Source of the DNA: Cytophagales bacterium
GTDB lineage: Bacteria; Bacteroidota; Bacteroidia; Cytophagales; Spirosomataceae
Assembly: GCA_013298025.1 (NCBI GenBank)
Contig: JAAFJE010000023.1
Location: forward strand, 1 to 64,000
Reading direction: 5' to 3'
Length of the DNA: 64,000 nucleotides
Position 1 is the stretch's first letter. Every line of letters starts with the position of its first letter. Below, in pieces: positions 46,219-55,113 of this stretch. The notes beneath the pieces are model-generated. The model did not search any database and had not been told where the DNA came from. It saw only the letters and a list, made by a program, of their open reading frames with translations. Made by a program: the position numbers and the translations under genes.

Positions 46219-46253
46219 ACTCCTACTCCTGCAACCGAGTAGGAGTTTTTTTA
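46219..46253 (+). terminator. terminator after DUF5686 gene
   Basis: ACTCCTACTC / GAGTAGGAGT hairpin followed by seven T. Confidence 0.85.
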
Positions 46254-46317
46254 TAGATAAATCCTTACGTTTGTAGCATCCCTTTGGCGTGCAAGCTCAA
46301 CAACTAAATCATTTGAA

Positions 46318-47442
46318 ATGTCAGTACCATTAAAACTATCAAAACAACATACAGAAAAAATGCTCAAACACCTTGGGGTATGGAGTGCCTACACAGTGTA
46401 TTTTAGTATTTTATTGCATCTTTTTTACAAAGAACCTATTACCATAACCTTTGCCGTTACGTCGGTGCTTTTTCGGCTAGGGGATGCTTTTTTATTTTAC
46501 GGAAACGCACTCGTAGTCTTGCCTCGCTTTTTTACACCTAAAAAAATATTGCCACTCATTCTCTCATTTACAGCTTTGTTTGGCGTTTATTTTGCCTACC
46601 GCTTATTGGTAGAATTGGTCTTACAAAATGTTTTATTTGGCATTGATACCCAAAGTTCTTTTGTGCTAGAAAGGTATGTATCGCTGACTATCTTCAATGG
46701 CAATACTTATGTGCTATTTAGTTTTGGGTATTTTTATGCTAAAAAATCCATTCGTCAGCAGCAAGCAATGGCGGCACAGGCCTTGGCGATTGCCGCAAAA
46801 GATGCTGCTCTTGCCAAACAAGAAGCGGCAATTGCTACACTCGAAAAAGAAAAAATGATGATGGAATTGGCTTTTTTGAGGGCACAAATCAACCCACATT
46901 TTATGTACAATACCCTCAATATGCTCTACAGCAAGGTGCGAGGAGCATCGAAGCAAGTTGGGCATCTGATTTTGACTTTCGCCGAAATGATGCGGTATGC
47001 TACCAGCACAAGAATGCAACAAGATACCGTTGATTTGGCCGATGAAATAGCTTTTGTGAAACAATACATATTGTTGCAAAAACAACGCTTTCAAGATAAT
47101 TTGCAAATAAATTTTTACGAAGAAGGCGATTTTACTTGTGTACGTATTATGCCGATGCTCCTGATTACACTCATGGAAAATTGTTTTAAACACGGCGAGT
47201 TGCATGACCCCAATCATCCCTTGAAAATCGAAGCTATACGAAACGATGGCGTATTTACTTTTCGCACTTGGAACTTGAAAAAGCTCGAAAACGATACTTT
47301 TTTTATAGACAAAGGACAAACGGGCATTGGCTTGGAAAATATCCGAAAAAGATTATATTTAGTACATGGCGAGGCTCAATCGCTGATGATAGAAGAAAAT
47401 GAAACAAGCTATACGATTCATTTTAGTTTGTACAACCCTTAA
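46318..47442 (+). CDS. LytS-type sensor histidine kinase
   Basis: Inner-membrane kinase of the LytS/YehU class, 374 residues. Four hydrophobic helices (about 20-140) form the sensor, then an alanine/lysine-rich coiled coil (about 148-185) leads to the His_kinase domain. That domain has AFLRAQINPHFMYNTLNML, with the phospho-accepting H194. The ATPase part has the N box LITLMENCFKHGE and a G box GQTGIGLENIRKRL. It passes phosphate to the response regulator whose gene starts 11 bp later. No ligand-binding domain is visible, so the signal is unknown. Confidence 0.93.
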   Translation: MSVPLKLSKQHTEKMLKHLGVWSAYTVYFSILLHLFYKEPITITFAVTSVLFRLGDAFLFYGNALVVLPRFFTPKKILPLILSFTALFGVYFAYRLLVELVLQNVLFGIDTQSSFVLERYVSLTIFNGNTYVLFSFGYFYAKKSIRQQQAMAAQALAIAAKDAALAKQEAAIATLEKEKMMMELAFLRAQINPHFMYNTLNMLYSKVRGASKQVGHLILTFAEMMRYATSTRMQQDTVDLADEIAFVKQYILLQKQRFQDNLQINFYEEGDFTCVRIMPMLLITLMENCFKHGELHDPNHPLKIEAIRNDGVFTFRTWNLKKLENDTFFIDKGQTGIGLENIRKRLYLVHGEAQSLMIEENETSYTIHFSLYNP

Positions 47443-47453
47443 CTCAAAACAAT

Positions 47454-48188
47454 ATGATTAATTGTATTGCCGTTGACGACGAACAGGCTGCTTTAGATAT
47501 TTTGGTTGATTATATCAGCGAAACGCCCTTTTTAAACCTTGTCGCTGCCACCACCAATCCGATGGATGCCGTTGGTATTTTACAAGCCCAAGACATCGAC
47601 CTTGTGTTTACCGACATTAAAATGCCCCGTATCAACGGCTTAAATTTAGCACAACTATTCGATAGAAGGGTAAAATTTGTCATGACCACAGGCTACCAAG
47701 ATTATGCCCTGAAAGGTTTTGAACTAGGCGTATTAGATTATTTGGTAAAGCCTTTTTCCTACGACCGCTTTTTGATGGCCGTCAATAAAATGCCTTTACA
47801 AATGACCCTCATCGACGAGCCAGTGGCTGTGCCAACGCCTCACGAAGAATATTGTTTTGTGAAAGCCGACGGTAAAGGGAAGTTTCAGAAAATTCTTTTC
47901 AAAGACTTACGCTACATAGAAGCCCAAAAAAACTATGTAGCCTTGCACTTACAAGAAGAGCAAGTTTCAACCCATCTATCTATAAGTGATTTAGAAAAAC
48001 GCCTTCCAGCCGAAAAGTTCATGCGGGTGCATCGCTCTTATATTGTTGCTTTTGATAAAATTACAGGCATAGAAGGCGAGCAAATTATTATAGACAAAAC
48101 CACCAAAATTCCGATAGGCGATAGCTATGCCGAAGCTTTCTTTGCCATCGTACAAGATAAAACCTTATCGAAAGAGCGAGAGAAATAA
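47454..48188 (+). CDS. LytTR family response regulator
   Basis: Partner of the kinase just upstream, 244 residues. Receiver domain 1-120 with acidic pocket (VDDE, D8-D9), phospho-site VFTDIKMP (D54), switch T in VMTTGYQ and K in LDYLVKPFSYDRF. The C-terminal LytTR DNA-binding domain (about 130-235) has FKDLRYIEAQKNYVALHL and KFMRVHRSYIVAF. LytTR proteins bind pairs of short direct repeats; one such pair lies 87 bp after the stop codon (48275-48293). Confidence 0.94.
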   Translation: MINCIAVDDEQAALDILVDYISETPFLNLVAATTNPMDAVGILQAQDIDLVFTDIKMPRINGLNLAQLFDRRVKFVMTTGYQDYALKGFELGVLDYLVKPFSYDRFLMAVNKMPLQMTLIDEPVAVPTPHEEYCFVKADGKGKFQKILFKDLRYIEAQKNYVALHLQEEQVSTHLSISDLEKRLPAEKFMRVHRSYIVAFDKITGIEGEQIIIDKTTKIPIGDSYAEAFFAIVQDKTLSKEREK

Positions 48189-48505
48189 GCCTAGCCAAAA
48201 TAGCCCAACAAGAGGCTTGGAAAGCAGAAAAATGGATACGAACTATTTTTTACGCCTAAAAATGCCCTAAAATGACGTAACAAATACGTAACATTTTGTA
48301 CTTATTTTGGACTGTTTGCATTATTTAAAGAACTTTTATTACACAATAGGTTTTAGGAAAAGTTTCATTTATTTTTGTTTTGAACCATCTAAAATAGACA
48401 AACGATTACCCCCTTTTTCAACTGTCAAATAAAAAATTTATCAGTAATCGAATGCCGTTTGAGGTTAGTCATTTTTCATAAATTAACAGATTTAAAACCC
48501 CTAAA
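48189..48505. other. gene-free stretch before plsY with direct repeats
   Basis: ACGTAACA occurs twice with 11-bp period (48275-48282 and 48286-48293), one helical turn apart, a form fitting LytTR targets. A TATTTTTG box at 48370-48377 could be the plsY -7 element, but no TTTG is at the right distance. No gene is seen. Confidence 0.35.
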
Positions 48506-49144
48506 ATGTTAACCACATTAATTTTTGCTTGTGCAGTTGTTGCGTATTTACTCGGCTCTATCCCTACCGCAATTTGGTACGGCGAGGCTTATTTTGGAAT
48601 AGATGTACGTAAGCACGGAAGCGGCAACGCTGGTGCAACCAATACGTTCAGAGTGCTAGGAAAAAGAGCCGGTACCGTGGTGTTGTTGATAGATGCCCTG
48701 AAAGGTTGGATTGCAACTTCTTTGGCTTTGATGTTGTATTATGGACATTTGATTGAATGGAACGATTGCCAGCAATTGAAACTGGTTTTTGGTTTTGCTG
48801 CCGTCATTGGTCACATTTTCCCTGTTTTTTCTGATTTTAAAGGTGGAAAAGGCGTTGCTACCTTGCTTGGTATGGTGATGTCGGTACACCCAGAGGCTGC
48901 GTTGGTTTGTATGGTTATTTTCTTTGTGGTGTTTTTATCGTTCAATTATGTGTCTTTAGGGGCTATCGTGGCTTCGTTTGCCTTCCCGATTTTACTCTTG
49001 TTGAAAACCTTCGGAAAAGAAAATGACCTTGTGATTGTTTTCGGATTTTTACTATTTATTATGATTGTCGTAACGCATCGAAAAAACATCGTTCGATTGT
49101 TGAGAGGACAAGAAAACCGTATTTATTTACGAAAAAGAAAGTAA
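48506..49144 (+). CDS. plsY: acyl-phosphate:glycerol-3-phosphate acyltransferase
   Basis: Membrane enzyme that makes lysophosphatidic acid from acyl-phosphate, the first step of phospholipid synthesis. The 212-residue protein has about seven hydrophobic segments and the three PlsY motifs: YLLGSIPTAIWYG, GSGNAGATNTFRVLGKRAG and HIFPVFSDFKGGKGVATLLG. It is a single-gene unit with a strong terminator. Confidence 0.96.
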   Translation: MLTTLIFACAVVAYLLGSIPTAIWYGEAYFGIDVRKHGSGNAGATNTFRVLGKRAGTVVLLIDALKGWIATSLALMLYYGHLIEWNDCQQLKLVFGFAAVIGHIFPVFSDFKGGKGVATLLGMVMSVHPEAALVCMVIFFVVFLSFNYVSLGAIVASFAFPILLLLKTFGKENDLVIVFGFLLFIMIVVTHRKNIVRLLRGQENRIYLRKRK

Positions 49145-49160
49145 ACCTTGATTTACTTGT

Positions 49161-49192
49161 AAAAAAAGCGAAGAGCCATCTTCGCTTTTTTT
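49161..49192 (+). terminator. terminator after plsY
   Basis: AAAAAAAGCGAAGA-gcca-TCTTCGCTTTTTTT, perfect stem; may work both ways. Confidence 0.85.
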
Positions 49193-49218
49193 ATGGGCAA
49201 ATGTTGCCCTGCAATGGT

Positions 49219-49248
49219 TTTGTTTGCAGGCATAACTTTCTATATTTG
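49219..49248 (+). promoter_or_regulatory. promoter of the dipeptidase gene
   Basis: TTTG (49219-49222) and TATATTTG (49241-49248) with an 18-nt spacer match the Bacteroidota -33/-7 boxes; the leader would be about 45 nt. Confidence 0.55.
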
Positions 49249-49301
49249 TACCCTTATAAAAAAACGTGTTAAGTTGTAAAATTTATTGAATCATCAACGT
49301 T

Positions 49302-50666
49302 ATGCAAGACTATATTGCTCAGAATAAGGATAGATTTTTAGCCGAATTACTCGATTTATTACGAATCCCGTCGATTAGTGCCGATACCCAATACAAAGCA
49401 GATGTACGTAAAGCGGCCGAATTTGTATGTGAAAAAATTCAATTGGCTGGTGCCGATGTCGCCGAAATTTGCGAAACACCAGGGCATCCTATTGTTTTCG
49501 GACAAAAAATAATTGACCCTGCCTTGCCCACCGTGCTGGTATATGGGCATTATGATGTACAACCTGCCGACCCTTATGAATTGTGGGATTCGCCCCCGTT
49601 TGAACCAGTCGTAAAAGACGAGAAAATTTACGCTCGTGGGGCTTGCGACGACAAAGGGCAGTTTTATATGCACATCAAGGCTTTTGAAACCATGATGGCT
49701 ACCAATACTTTGCCTTGTAATGTAAAATTTATGATTGAAGGCGAAGAAGAAATTGGCTCTAATAACCTCGAACTTTTTGTGAAAGCCAATCGTGAAAAGC
49801 TACAAGCCGATGTTATCCTCATTTCTGATACGGCTATTATTGCCAATGACACGCCTTCGATAGATGTAGGCTTGCGTGGGTTGAGTTATTTAGAAGTAGA
49901 AGTAACTGGAGCAAACCGAGATTTGCATTCGGGCGTATATGGTGGGGCCGTAGCCAACCCTATCAATGTATTGTGCCAAATGATAGCCTCTTTGCACGAT
50001 GAGCATAATCATATTACCATTCCGGGCTTTTATGATGCTGTAGCCGAGCTCACGGCAGCCCAACGCACAGCTATGGCTGCTACGCCTTTCGATTTGGAAG
50101 CCTATAAAAAAGACCTCGGCATTGCCGAAGTGCGAGGCGAAGAGGGCTACACTACGCTCGAAAGAGCTTCTATTCGCCCGACCCTAGACGTAAATGGTAT
50201 TTGGGGCGGATATATTGGCGAAGGAGCAAAAACGGTACTTCCTTCAAAAGCTTATGCAAAAATCTCTATGCGTTTAGTGCCAAATCAGCAATCGGAGGTT
50301 ATTACTAAAATGTTTATTGAGCATTTTGAAGCTATTGCCCCCGCAGGTGTACAAGTAAAAATAAGACCCCATCATGGAGGCGAACCTTACGTAACCCCCA
50401 CCGATTCGATAGAATTTTTGGCTGCCGAAAAAGCAATGGAGGAATCTTTTGGTAAAAAGCCCGTGCCTACCAGAGGCGGTGGAAGTATCCCGATTGTAGC
50501 CTTATTTGAAAAAGAACTAGGCTTAAAAACCGTTTTGATGGGTTTTGGATTAGACTCCGACGCCATTCACTCGCCTAACGAACACTACGGTTTGTTTAAT
50601 TATTATAAAGGTATCGAAACTATTCCTTTGTTTTTTCAACATTATGCGGCACTTGCACAGAAATGA
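49302..50666 (+). CDS. M20 family dipeptidase
   Basis: Zinc peptidase of 454 residues, cytoplasmic (no signal). Metal and catalytic motifs: LVYGHYDVQPADP (H and following D), YARGACDDKGQFYMHIKAFE with bridging aspartate, IEGEEEIGS (catalytic and metal glutamates), and SIPIVALFEKELG with IHSPNEHYGLFN (last histidine). The inserted dimerisation domain holds REDLHSGVYGG-like sequence (NRDLHSGVYGGAVANP). It cleaves dipeptides or similar small peptides; precise substrate unknown. It has its own promoter. Confidence 0.93.
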   Translation: MQDYIAQNKDRFLAELLDLLRIPSISADTQYKADVRKAAEFVCEKIQLAGADVAEICETPGHPIVFGQKIIDPALPTVLVYGHYDVQPADPYELWDSPPFEPVVKDEKIYARGACDDKGQFYMHIKAFETMMATNTLPCNVKFMIEGEEEIGSNNLELFVKANREKLQADVILISDTAIIANDTPSIDVGLRGLSYLEVEVTGANRDLHSGVYGGAVANPINVLCQMIASLHDEHNHITIPGFYDAVAELTAAQRTAMAATPFDLEAYKKDLGIAEVRGEEGYTTLERASIRPTLDVNGIWGGYIGEGAKTVLPSKAYAKISMRLVPNQQSEVITKMFIEHFEAIAPAGVQVKIRPHHGGEPYVTPTDSIEFLAAEKAMEESFGKKPVPTRGGGSIPIVALFEKELGLKTVLMGFGLDSDAIHSPNEHYGLFNYYKGIETIPLFFQHYAALAQK

Positions 50667-50702
50667 TTTTTTGTGTTTTTGTAGTAAAAAATAAAATCAA
50701 AT

Positions 50703-50763
50703 TGAGGAGCTCCATAGCTTTGTGATGTATGTTATGCGTCATATTTACAAAGCTATAGGAGCT
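50703..50763 (+). terminator. long imperfect hairpin after the dipeptidase gene
   Basis: GGAGCTCCATAGCTTTGT pairs with ACAAAGCTATAGGAGCT across about 25 nt. No good T run follows, so a terminator is likely but not certain. Confidence 0.45.
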
Positions 50764-50861
50764 ATAATTTTGTAAAGGTATGCACGTCGAATAGTTTTTT
50801 CTTCAAATATCTCCAAATCAAACACTTGTATGTATTTTCTGCTAAAAAAAGTGTTTGTTTC

Positions 50862-50893
50862 TTTGTTCACCGACTAAGTGCGATGTATTTTTG
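50862..50893 (+). promoter_or_regulatory. promoter of the LruC-domain gene
   Basis: TTTG (50862-50865), 20-nt spacer, TATTTTTG (50886-50893): the best match to the Bacteroidota promoter in the window. The leader to the ATG at 51106 would be about 205 nt, long enough for post-transcriptional control; no known riboswitch was recognised in it. Confidence 0.6.
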
Positions 50894-51105
50894 TCGAGTC
50901 AAAAGAAATAATACTAAAAAATGACAGTAAAATAGTCCGCCGAGTGAAGTTCAACTTTTTCTATTTTTTCCACTAAACCAAACGATAACAAGTAGAAAGC
51001 TATGACGCTCCCTCAGTCTGTATATCAATCTGTTATATTCATATATTTACTCTTAAATTAATTCCAAAAATTAAAAATTCTGTCTATCTTAAAATTAACA
51101 TTGCC

Positions 51106-53538
51106 ATGAAATTAAAATTATTAGCAACCGTTCTAAGTCTAGGTGCTGTAATCTATGCTTGTACGCCTGAGTCGCTTGTAACAGAGCCAGAACTAACCAC
51201 ACTCAATGTTCCCACTACATTTGATTGGAGAACAGCCAAAGATGTACAATTCAGTGTTGACGTAAGCGATTTGCGTTTTAGCAATGCTTTACACGTGATT
51301 TCTGTATATGCAGAAGACCCAAGCACAGGGGTTTTACCTCTAGCCAAAGGTGCTGCGGCCATCAATTCGCCATTCAGTGCATTGGTATCTCTGCCTACAG
51401 TTTTAAAAGAAATTTTTATCGTAAAAACTGCTCCAGATGGTACGAAGATTACGGAAAAAGTAAACGTTGAATCGACAAACAACGTAGAAATTTCTATCGG
51501 TAGCACGCCTTCTGGTCGATTTGCAGCAACAGAAACATATCTTCAAACTAACGCTGTTGTAGTGCCAGAAACAAGCCCCAACTGTGATTCGGGTTGTGAT
51601 GTAAAAATTGATGAAAAGTCTGACAAAAACGTTACGCTAGATTCTAAAACAGTATGTTTGACAGGTAGTAACTATGCTGTAAACATCAACTCAAATAACC
51701 TCAAAGGAGGTACATTGCGTATTTGCGGTACAAACATCACCGTAAACAATTTGAACCTACAAAACAACGCTACGTTCACGGTAATTGTGACAAGCACAGG
51801 TTCGGCCAACTTCAGTAACCTCAACTGGGATTCTCCAAATGTTACTTTCAAAAACTTTGGTACATTAACTTTCTCTGGAAACTTTATCGTTGGCGGTACA
51901 TTTACAAACTACGGTACTGTAAATGCCAACTCAGAATTGCAAACACGCTCAACTGCTGTGATTCAAAACGAAGGTAAAATGATCATCAAAGGAAACGCTC
52001 CTTTGCAAGGTAAAGTTACAACAAACGGCACATTTACAGTAGGCGGTGAGTTGAACCTAAACTCTTCAAGTACTTCGTTGGTAAACGGTGGTACAGTTTC
52101 GGTATCAAGCAATTTTAATATCAATGATAAAGGCTCATTTACGAATACTGGTACAGCTACTTTTGCTAAAGATTTACAATTGAACTCTTCTAACACGACA
52201 ATTGACAATAGCAATAGCATGACTGTAACGGGTAAAATGACGGTAAATAGCAGTACTACATTCAACAACAGTGGTTCATGTACTGTAAACGAATTGCAAA
52301 TCAATAGCAATGGTATCGTTAATAACAAATGTAAATTGATTGTTAAAACTATCTTGGGGGTTGACAACATTCTGAACAACTATAACTTCGTAAGCGTTGG
52401 TAACTATACAAGAATCAATAGTTCTGGAAAAGTAAACTTGTTTGATGGTGCATACTTGTTGACAAACATCTTGAATACTTTTGATGGAAAAATTACAGGT
52501 ACAGGTACTAACTACTCGTTGTTCAAAGTGGTGAATCCAGCTTCTGACAACATCAATAATGGAAGTGGAACGAAAGTAACAGGTACAGTACAATTTGCTG
52601 AACCAAGCGGAAAATTGAAAGCAAGCTTCTTCGATAAAGATGCTAAATCAACTAAAGACGGAGGTATTTATATCCCTAAAACAGAGTGTAACGACGGTAA
52701 CGGTACAGCCCCTGTCGTAATCAAAGATGCCGATAGCGATGGTATCGTAGATGCAGAAGATAGCTACCCTAACGACCCAACCAAAGCTTTTGATAGCTAT
52801 TCAACGCCTTCTACAGCAGCGTTTGAAGACCAATGGCCTTCTACGGGTGACTACGATTTGAACGACGTTGTATTGACCTACAAATACCAAATTGTTACTA
52901 ACGCTACGAACAAAGTAGTACAAATCAAGGGTAACTATATATTGCAAGCGGCTGGTGGAGCATTACAAAATGGTGCTGGGGTACAATTTAACCTTCCTAG
53001 CGGCTCGGCTAAAAACTTTAGCTCTACTACTGGTGCTTCAATCGAGGCAGGTCACGATAGTTTAGTGGTAGTATTGTTCCAAAATAGTGGCAAAGAATTA
53101 GGTGCTTGGAACACTATCCCAACAGAAAAAGCGGTGGCTACCAAAGCATACTCTTTCAGCGTTGATATTGCCAATGGTCCATTGTTGAAAACGTTAGGTG
53201 TTGGTTCTTATAACTTGTTTATTTGGAATAACTCGGCTGGTAGAGGAAGAGAAACACACTTGAAAGGTAAAGTGCCAACAAAACTAGCTGATACAAAATT
53301 GTTTGGTACACAGGCCGATGCTTCTTTGAAAGTGAAATACTACAGTACCTTGACAGGCTTCCCTTGGGGTATCGAAGTATCAACCGATAGCTTCAAGTAT
53401 CCAGCAGAATATAAATCTATTAAATCGGCGTACTTGAAATTTGCTGATTGGGTTACTTCTGGTGGTACTTTGTACAAAGACTGGTATTCTAATACGGCTA
53501 GTGGGTATCGCAATAATACAAATATCTACAAGCCATAA
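51106..53538 (+). CDS. LruC domain surface lipoprotein with repeat region
   Basis: An 810-residue lipoprotein (signal ending VIYAC, C19). Residues about 160-450 are Asn/Thr/Ser-rich with short repeated strands (TFTNYGTVNANSEL, GTFTVGGELNLNSSS, GSFTNTGTATFAKDLQLNSS), suggesting a beta-helix like that of adhesins. A calcium-binding-type aspartate repeat follows (KDADSDGIVDAEDSYPNDP). Then comes the LruC domain (AFEDQWPSTGDYDLNDVVL, YNLFIWNNSAGRGRETHLKG). LruC proteins are surface-exposed in Bacteroidota and Leptospira. A role in attachment or matrix is inferred. It has its own promoter and terminator. Confidence 0.88.
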   Translation: MKLKLLATVLSLGAVIYACTPESLVTEPELTTLNVPTTFDWRTAKDVQFSVDVSDLRFSNALHVISVYAEDPSTGVLPLAKGAAAINSPFSALVSLPTVLKEIFIVKTAPDGTKITEKVNVESTNNVEISIGSTPSGRFAATETYLQTNAVVVPETSPNCDSGCDVKIDEKSDKNVTLDSKTVCLTGSNYAVNINSNNLKGGTLRICGTNITVNNLNLQNNATFTVIVTSTGSANFSNLNWDSPNVTFKNFGTLTFSGNFIVGGTFTNYGTVNANSELQTRSTAVIQNEGKMIIKGNAPLQGKVTTNGTFTVGGELNLNSSSTSLVNGGTVSVSSNFNINDKGSFTNTGTATFAKDLQLNSSNTTIDNSNSMTVTGKMTVNSSTTFNNSGSCTVNELQINSNGIVNNKCKLIVKTILGVDNILNNYNFVSVGNYTRINSSGKVNLFDGAYLLTNILNTFDGKITGTGTNYSLFKVVNPASDNINNGSGTKVTGTVQFAEPSGKLKASFFDKDAKSTKDGGIYIPKTECNDGNGTAPVVIKDADSDGIVDAEDSYPNDPTKAFDSYSTPSTAAFEDQWPSTGDYDLNDVVLTYKYQIVTNATNKVVQIKGNYILQAAGGALQNGAGVQFNLPSGSAKNFSSTTGASIEAGHDSLVVVLFQNSGKELGAWNTIPTEKAVATKAYSFSVDIANGPLLKTLGVGSYNLFIWNNSAGRGRETHLKGKVPTKLADTKLFGTQADASLKVKYYSTLTGFPWGIEVSTDSFKYPAEYKSIKSAYLKFADWVTSGGTLYKDWYSNTASGYRNNTNIYKP

Positions 53539-53553
53539 GCTTTCATAAACCAT

Positions 53554-53592
53554 AAAAAAGGGCATCTAGCATGAGTTAGATGCCCTTTTTTT
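53554..53592 (+). terminator. terminator after LruC gene
   Basis: AAAAAAGGGCATCTA / TAGATGCCCTTTTTTT, 15-bp stem. Confidence 0.9.
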
Positions 53593-53757
53593 ATAAATCA
53601 AATCCAAGTGTTTTTATCAAAATATACCCTTTGTCTATCTGAAATCAGATAAGGTAATTGCCTTACTGATGAATAAATCTGAAATCCCCCCAATAACCTA
53701 TATCGAATTAGAGATAAAATTGTAAATTTACAGCAGTATTACTGTATCTTAACTGGC

Positions 53758-54591
53758 ATGTCTGACGAAATCAAATTAGATAATCTTACCACAGAAGCAA
53801 GCTCGCACTATCAGAACTTGGAACAGATGTCTTTGCGACAAATTTTAGAAGGTATCAACAACGAAGATAAAACTGTGCCTTACGCCGTAGAAAAGGCAAT
53901 GCCGCAAATTGAAAGCTTGGTCAGTGAAATAGTACCTCGGATGAAGCAAGGCGGTCGGTTATTTTACATTGGGGCAGGTACAAGTGGTCGTTTGGGTGTT
54001 GTAGATGCCTCTGAATGTCCGCCTACTTTTGGCGTTCCTTTCGACTGGGTAATCGGACTCATTGCTGGTGGCGATGGGGCTATCAGAAAAGCGGTAGAAT
54101 ATGCCGAAGACGACGTAAACCAAGCTTGGAAAGATTTAGAAGCCTACCAAATATCGTCGTTAGATACAGTTGTAGGGATTGCCGCTTCGGGCAGAACGCC
54201 TTATGTGATTGGTGGTATCGAAAAAGCAAGAGCAGCTGGTATGCTTACGGGTTGTATCGTATGCAACCAAGGAAGTGCTTTAGCACAAGCAGCAGCTTAT
54301 CCGATTGAGGTGGTTGTTGGCCCTGAATTTGTTACAGGAAGTACACGCATGAAAGCTGGCACAGCTCAGAAATTGGTCTTAAATATGCTTTCAACTTCAA
54401 TCATGATTCAGCTTGGAAGGGTGCGAGGTAACAAAATGGTAGATATGCAACTGAGCAATTACAAGCTGGTGGCTCGTGCCGAAAACATGGTGATGCAAGA
54501 ATTAGGGGTTGATAAAAATACGGCGGCTCAATTACTAAAAGAGCATGGCAGTGTGCGTAAATCTGTAGATGCGTACAAGGCAAGTCTTTAA
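53758..54591 (+). CDS. murQ: N-acetylmuramic acid 6-phosphate etherase
   Basis: Cleaves the lactyl ether of MurNAc-6-P to give GlcNAc-6-P in cell-wall recycling. SIS-fold protein of 277 residues. The N-terminal LTTEASSHYQNLEQMS is followed by RLFYIGAGTSGRLGVVDASECPPTFG, GGDGAIRKAVEYAEDD, GIAASGRTPYVIGG and the C-terminal TGSTRMKAGTAQKLVLNM. It is slightly shorter than the E. coli enzyme but all motifs are present. No MurNAc transporter or kinase gene is adjacent. Confidence 0.95.
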   Translation: MSDEIKLDNLTTEASSHYQNLEQMSLRQILEGINNEDKTVPYAVEKAMPQIESLVSEIVPRMKQGGRLFYIGAGTSGRLGVVDASECPPTFGVPFDWVIGLIAGGDGAIRKAVEYAEDDVNQAWKDLEAYQISSLDTVVGIAASGRTPYVIGGIEKARAAGMLTGCIVCNQGSALAQAAAYPIEVVVGPEFVTGSTRMKAGTAQKLVLNMLSTSIMIQLGRVRGNKMVDMQLSNYKLVARAENMVMQELGVDKNTAAQLLKEHGSVRKSVDAYKASL

Positions 54592-54746
54592 CATATTATT
54601 AACAATAAAACTAAAAATTTTGTTGTAAACTTGACGTTGAAATCAAGTATAGCTAGTTAGACTTTGAGGTCTAAGGTATCGCCTGTTAGTGAATCCAAAT
54701 ATTGATTGTAGTATTACATTTTCCCAGAAACCCCTTATAATAACAA

Positions 54747-55070
54747 ATGAAAAAAGTTGTGTTAAGTGCATTATTCCTTGCGGCTTTATCTATCAATGCT
54801 AAAGCTGAGGACTTTCCAGAGGATATCAAACCTTTGATGACAAAATATACTTGTACGGCTTGCCATAAAGTAGATACAAGATTGGTTGGTCCGGCTTATA
54901 CCGATGTAGCGAAAAAGAAATATACCAACGAAAAAATCGTTGAGTTGATTGCTAATCCTAAGCCGTCTAACTGGCCTGGTTATCCGCCAATGGCAGCGAT
55001 GAAAAACGTTCCAAAAGAAGATGCCATAAAAATTGCTACATGGATTAACTCTTTGAGAAAGAAAAAATAG
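54747..55070 (+). CDS. class I c-type cytochrome
   Basis: A 107-residue periplasmic electron carrier. Signal peptide 1-20 (ending NAKA), heme site CTACH (C36, C39, H40), then LVGPAYTDVAKKK as in c551-type cytochromes, and a methionine ligand in PPMAAM before the C-terminal helix DAIKIATWINSLRKKK. The redox partner is unknown. Single-gene unit with terminator. Confidence 0.93.
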   Translation: MKKVVLSALFLAALSINAKAEDFPEDIKPLMTKYTCTACHKVDTRLVGPAYTDVAKKKYTNEKIVELIANPKPSNWPGYPPMAAMKNVPKEDAIKIATWINSLRKKK

Positions 55071-55078
55071 TTTTTGTT

Positions 55079-55112
55079 AAAAGGCATCTTTGATTCAAAA
55101 GATGCCTTTTGT
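55079..55112. terminator. convergent terminator after cytochrome gene
   Basis: AAGGCATCTT / AAGATGCCTT stem, T run on plus and A run on minus; lies between convergent genes. Confidence 0.8.
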
Positions 55113-55113
55113 T

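Noticed and set aside
51963-52379. Minus-strand Leu/Val-rich ORFs inside the LruC gene
   Set aside because: Antisense shadow of the Asn/Thr-rich repeat region.
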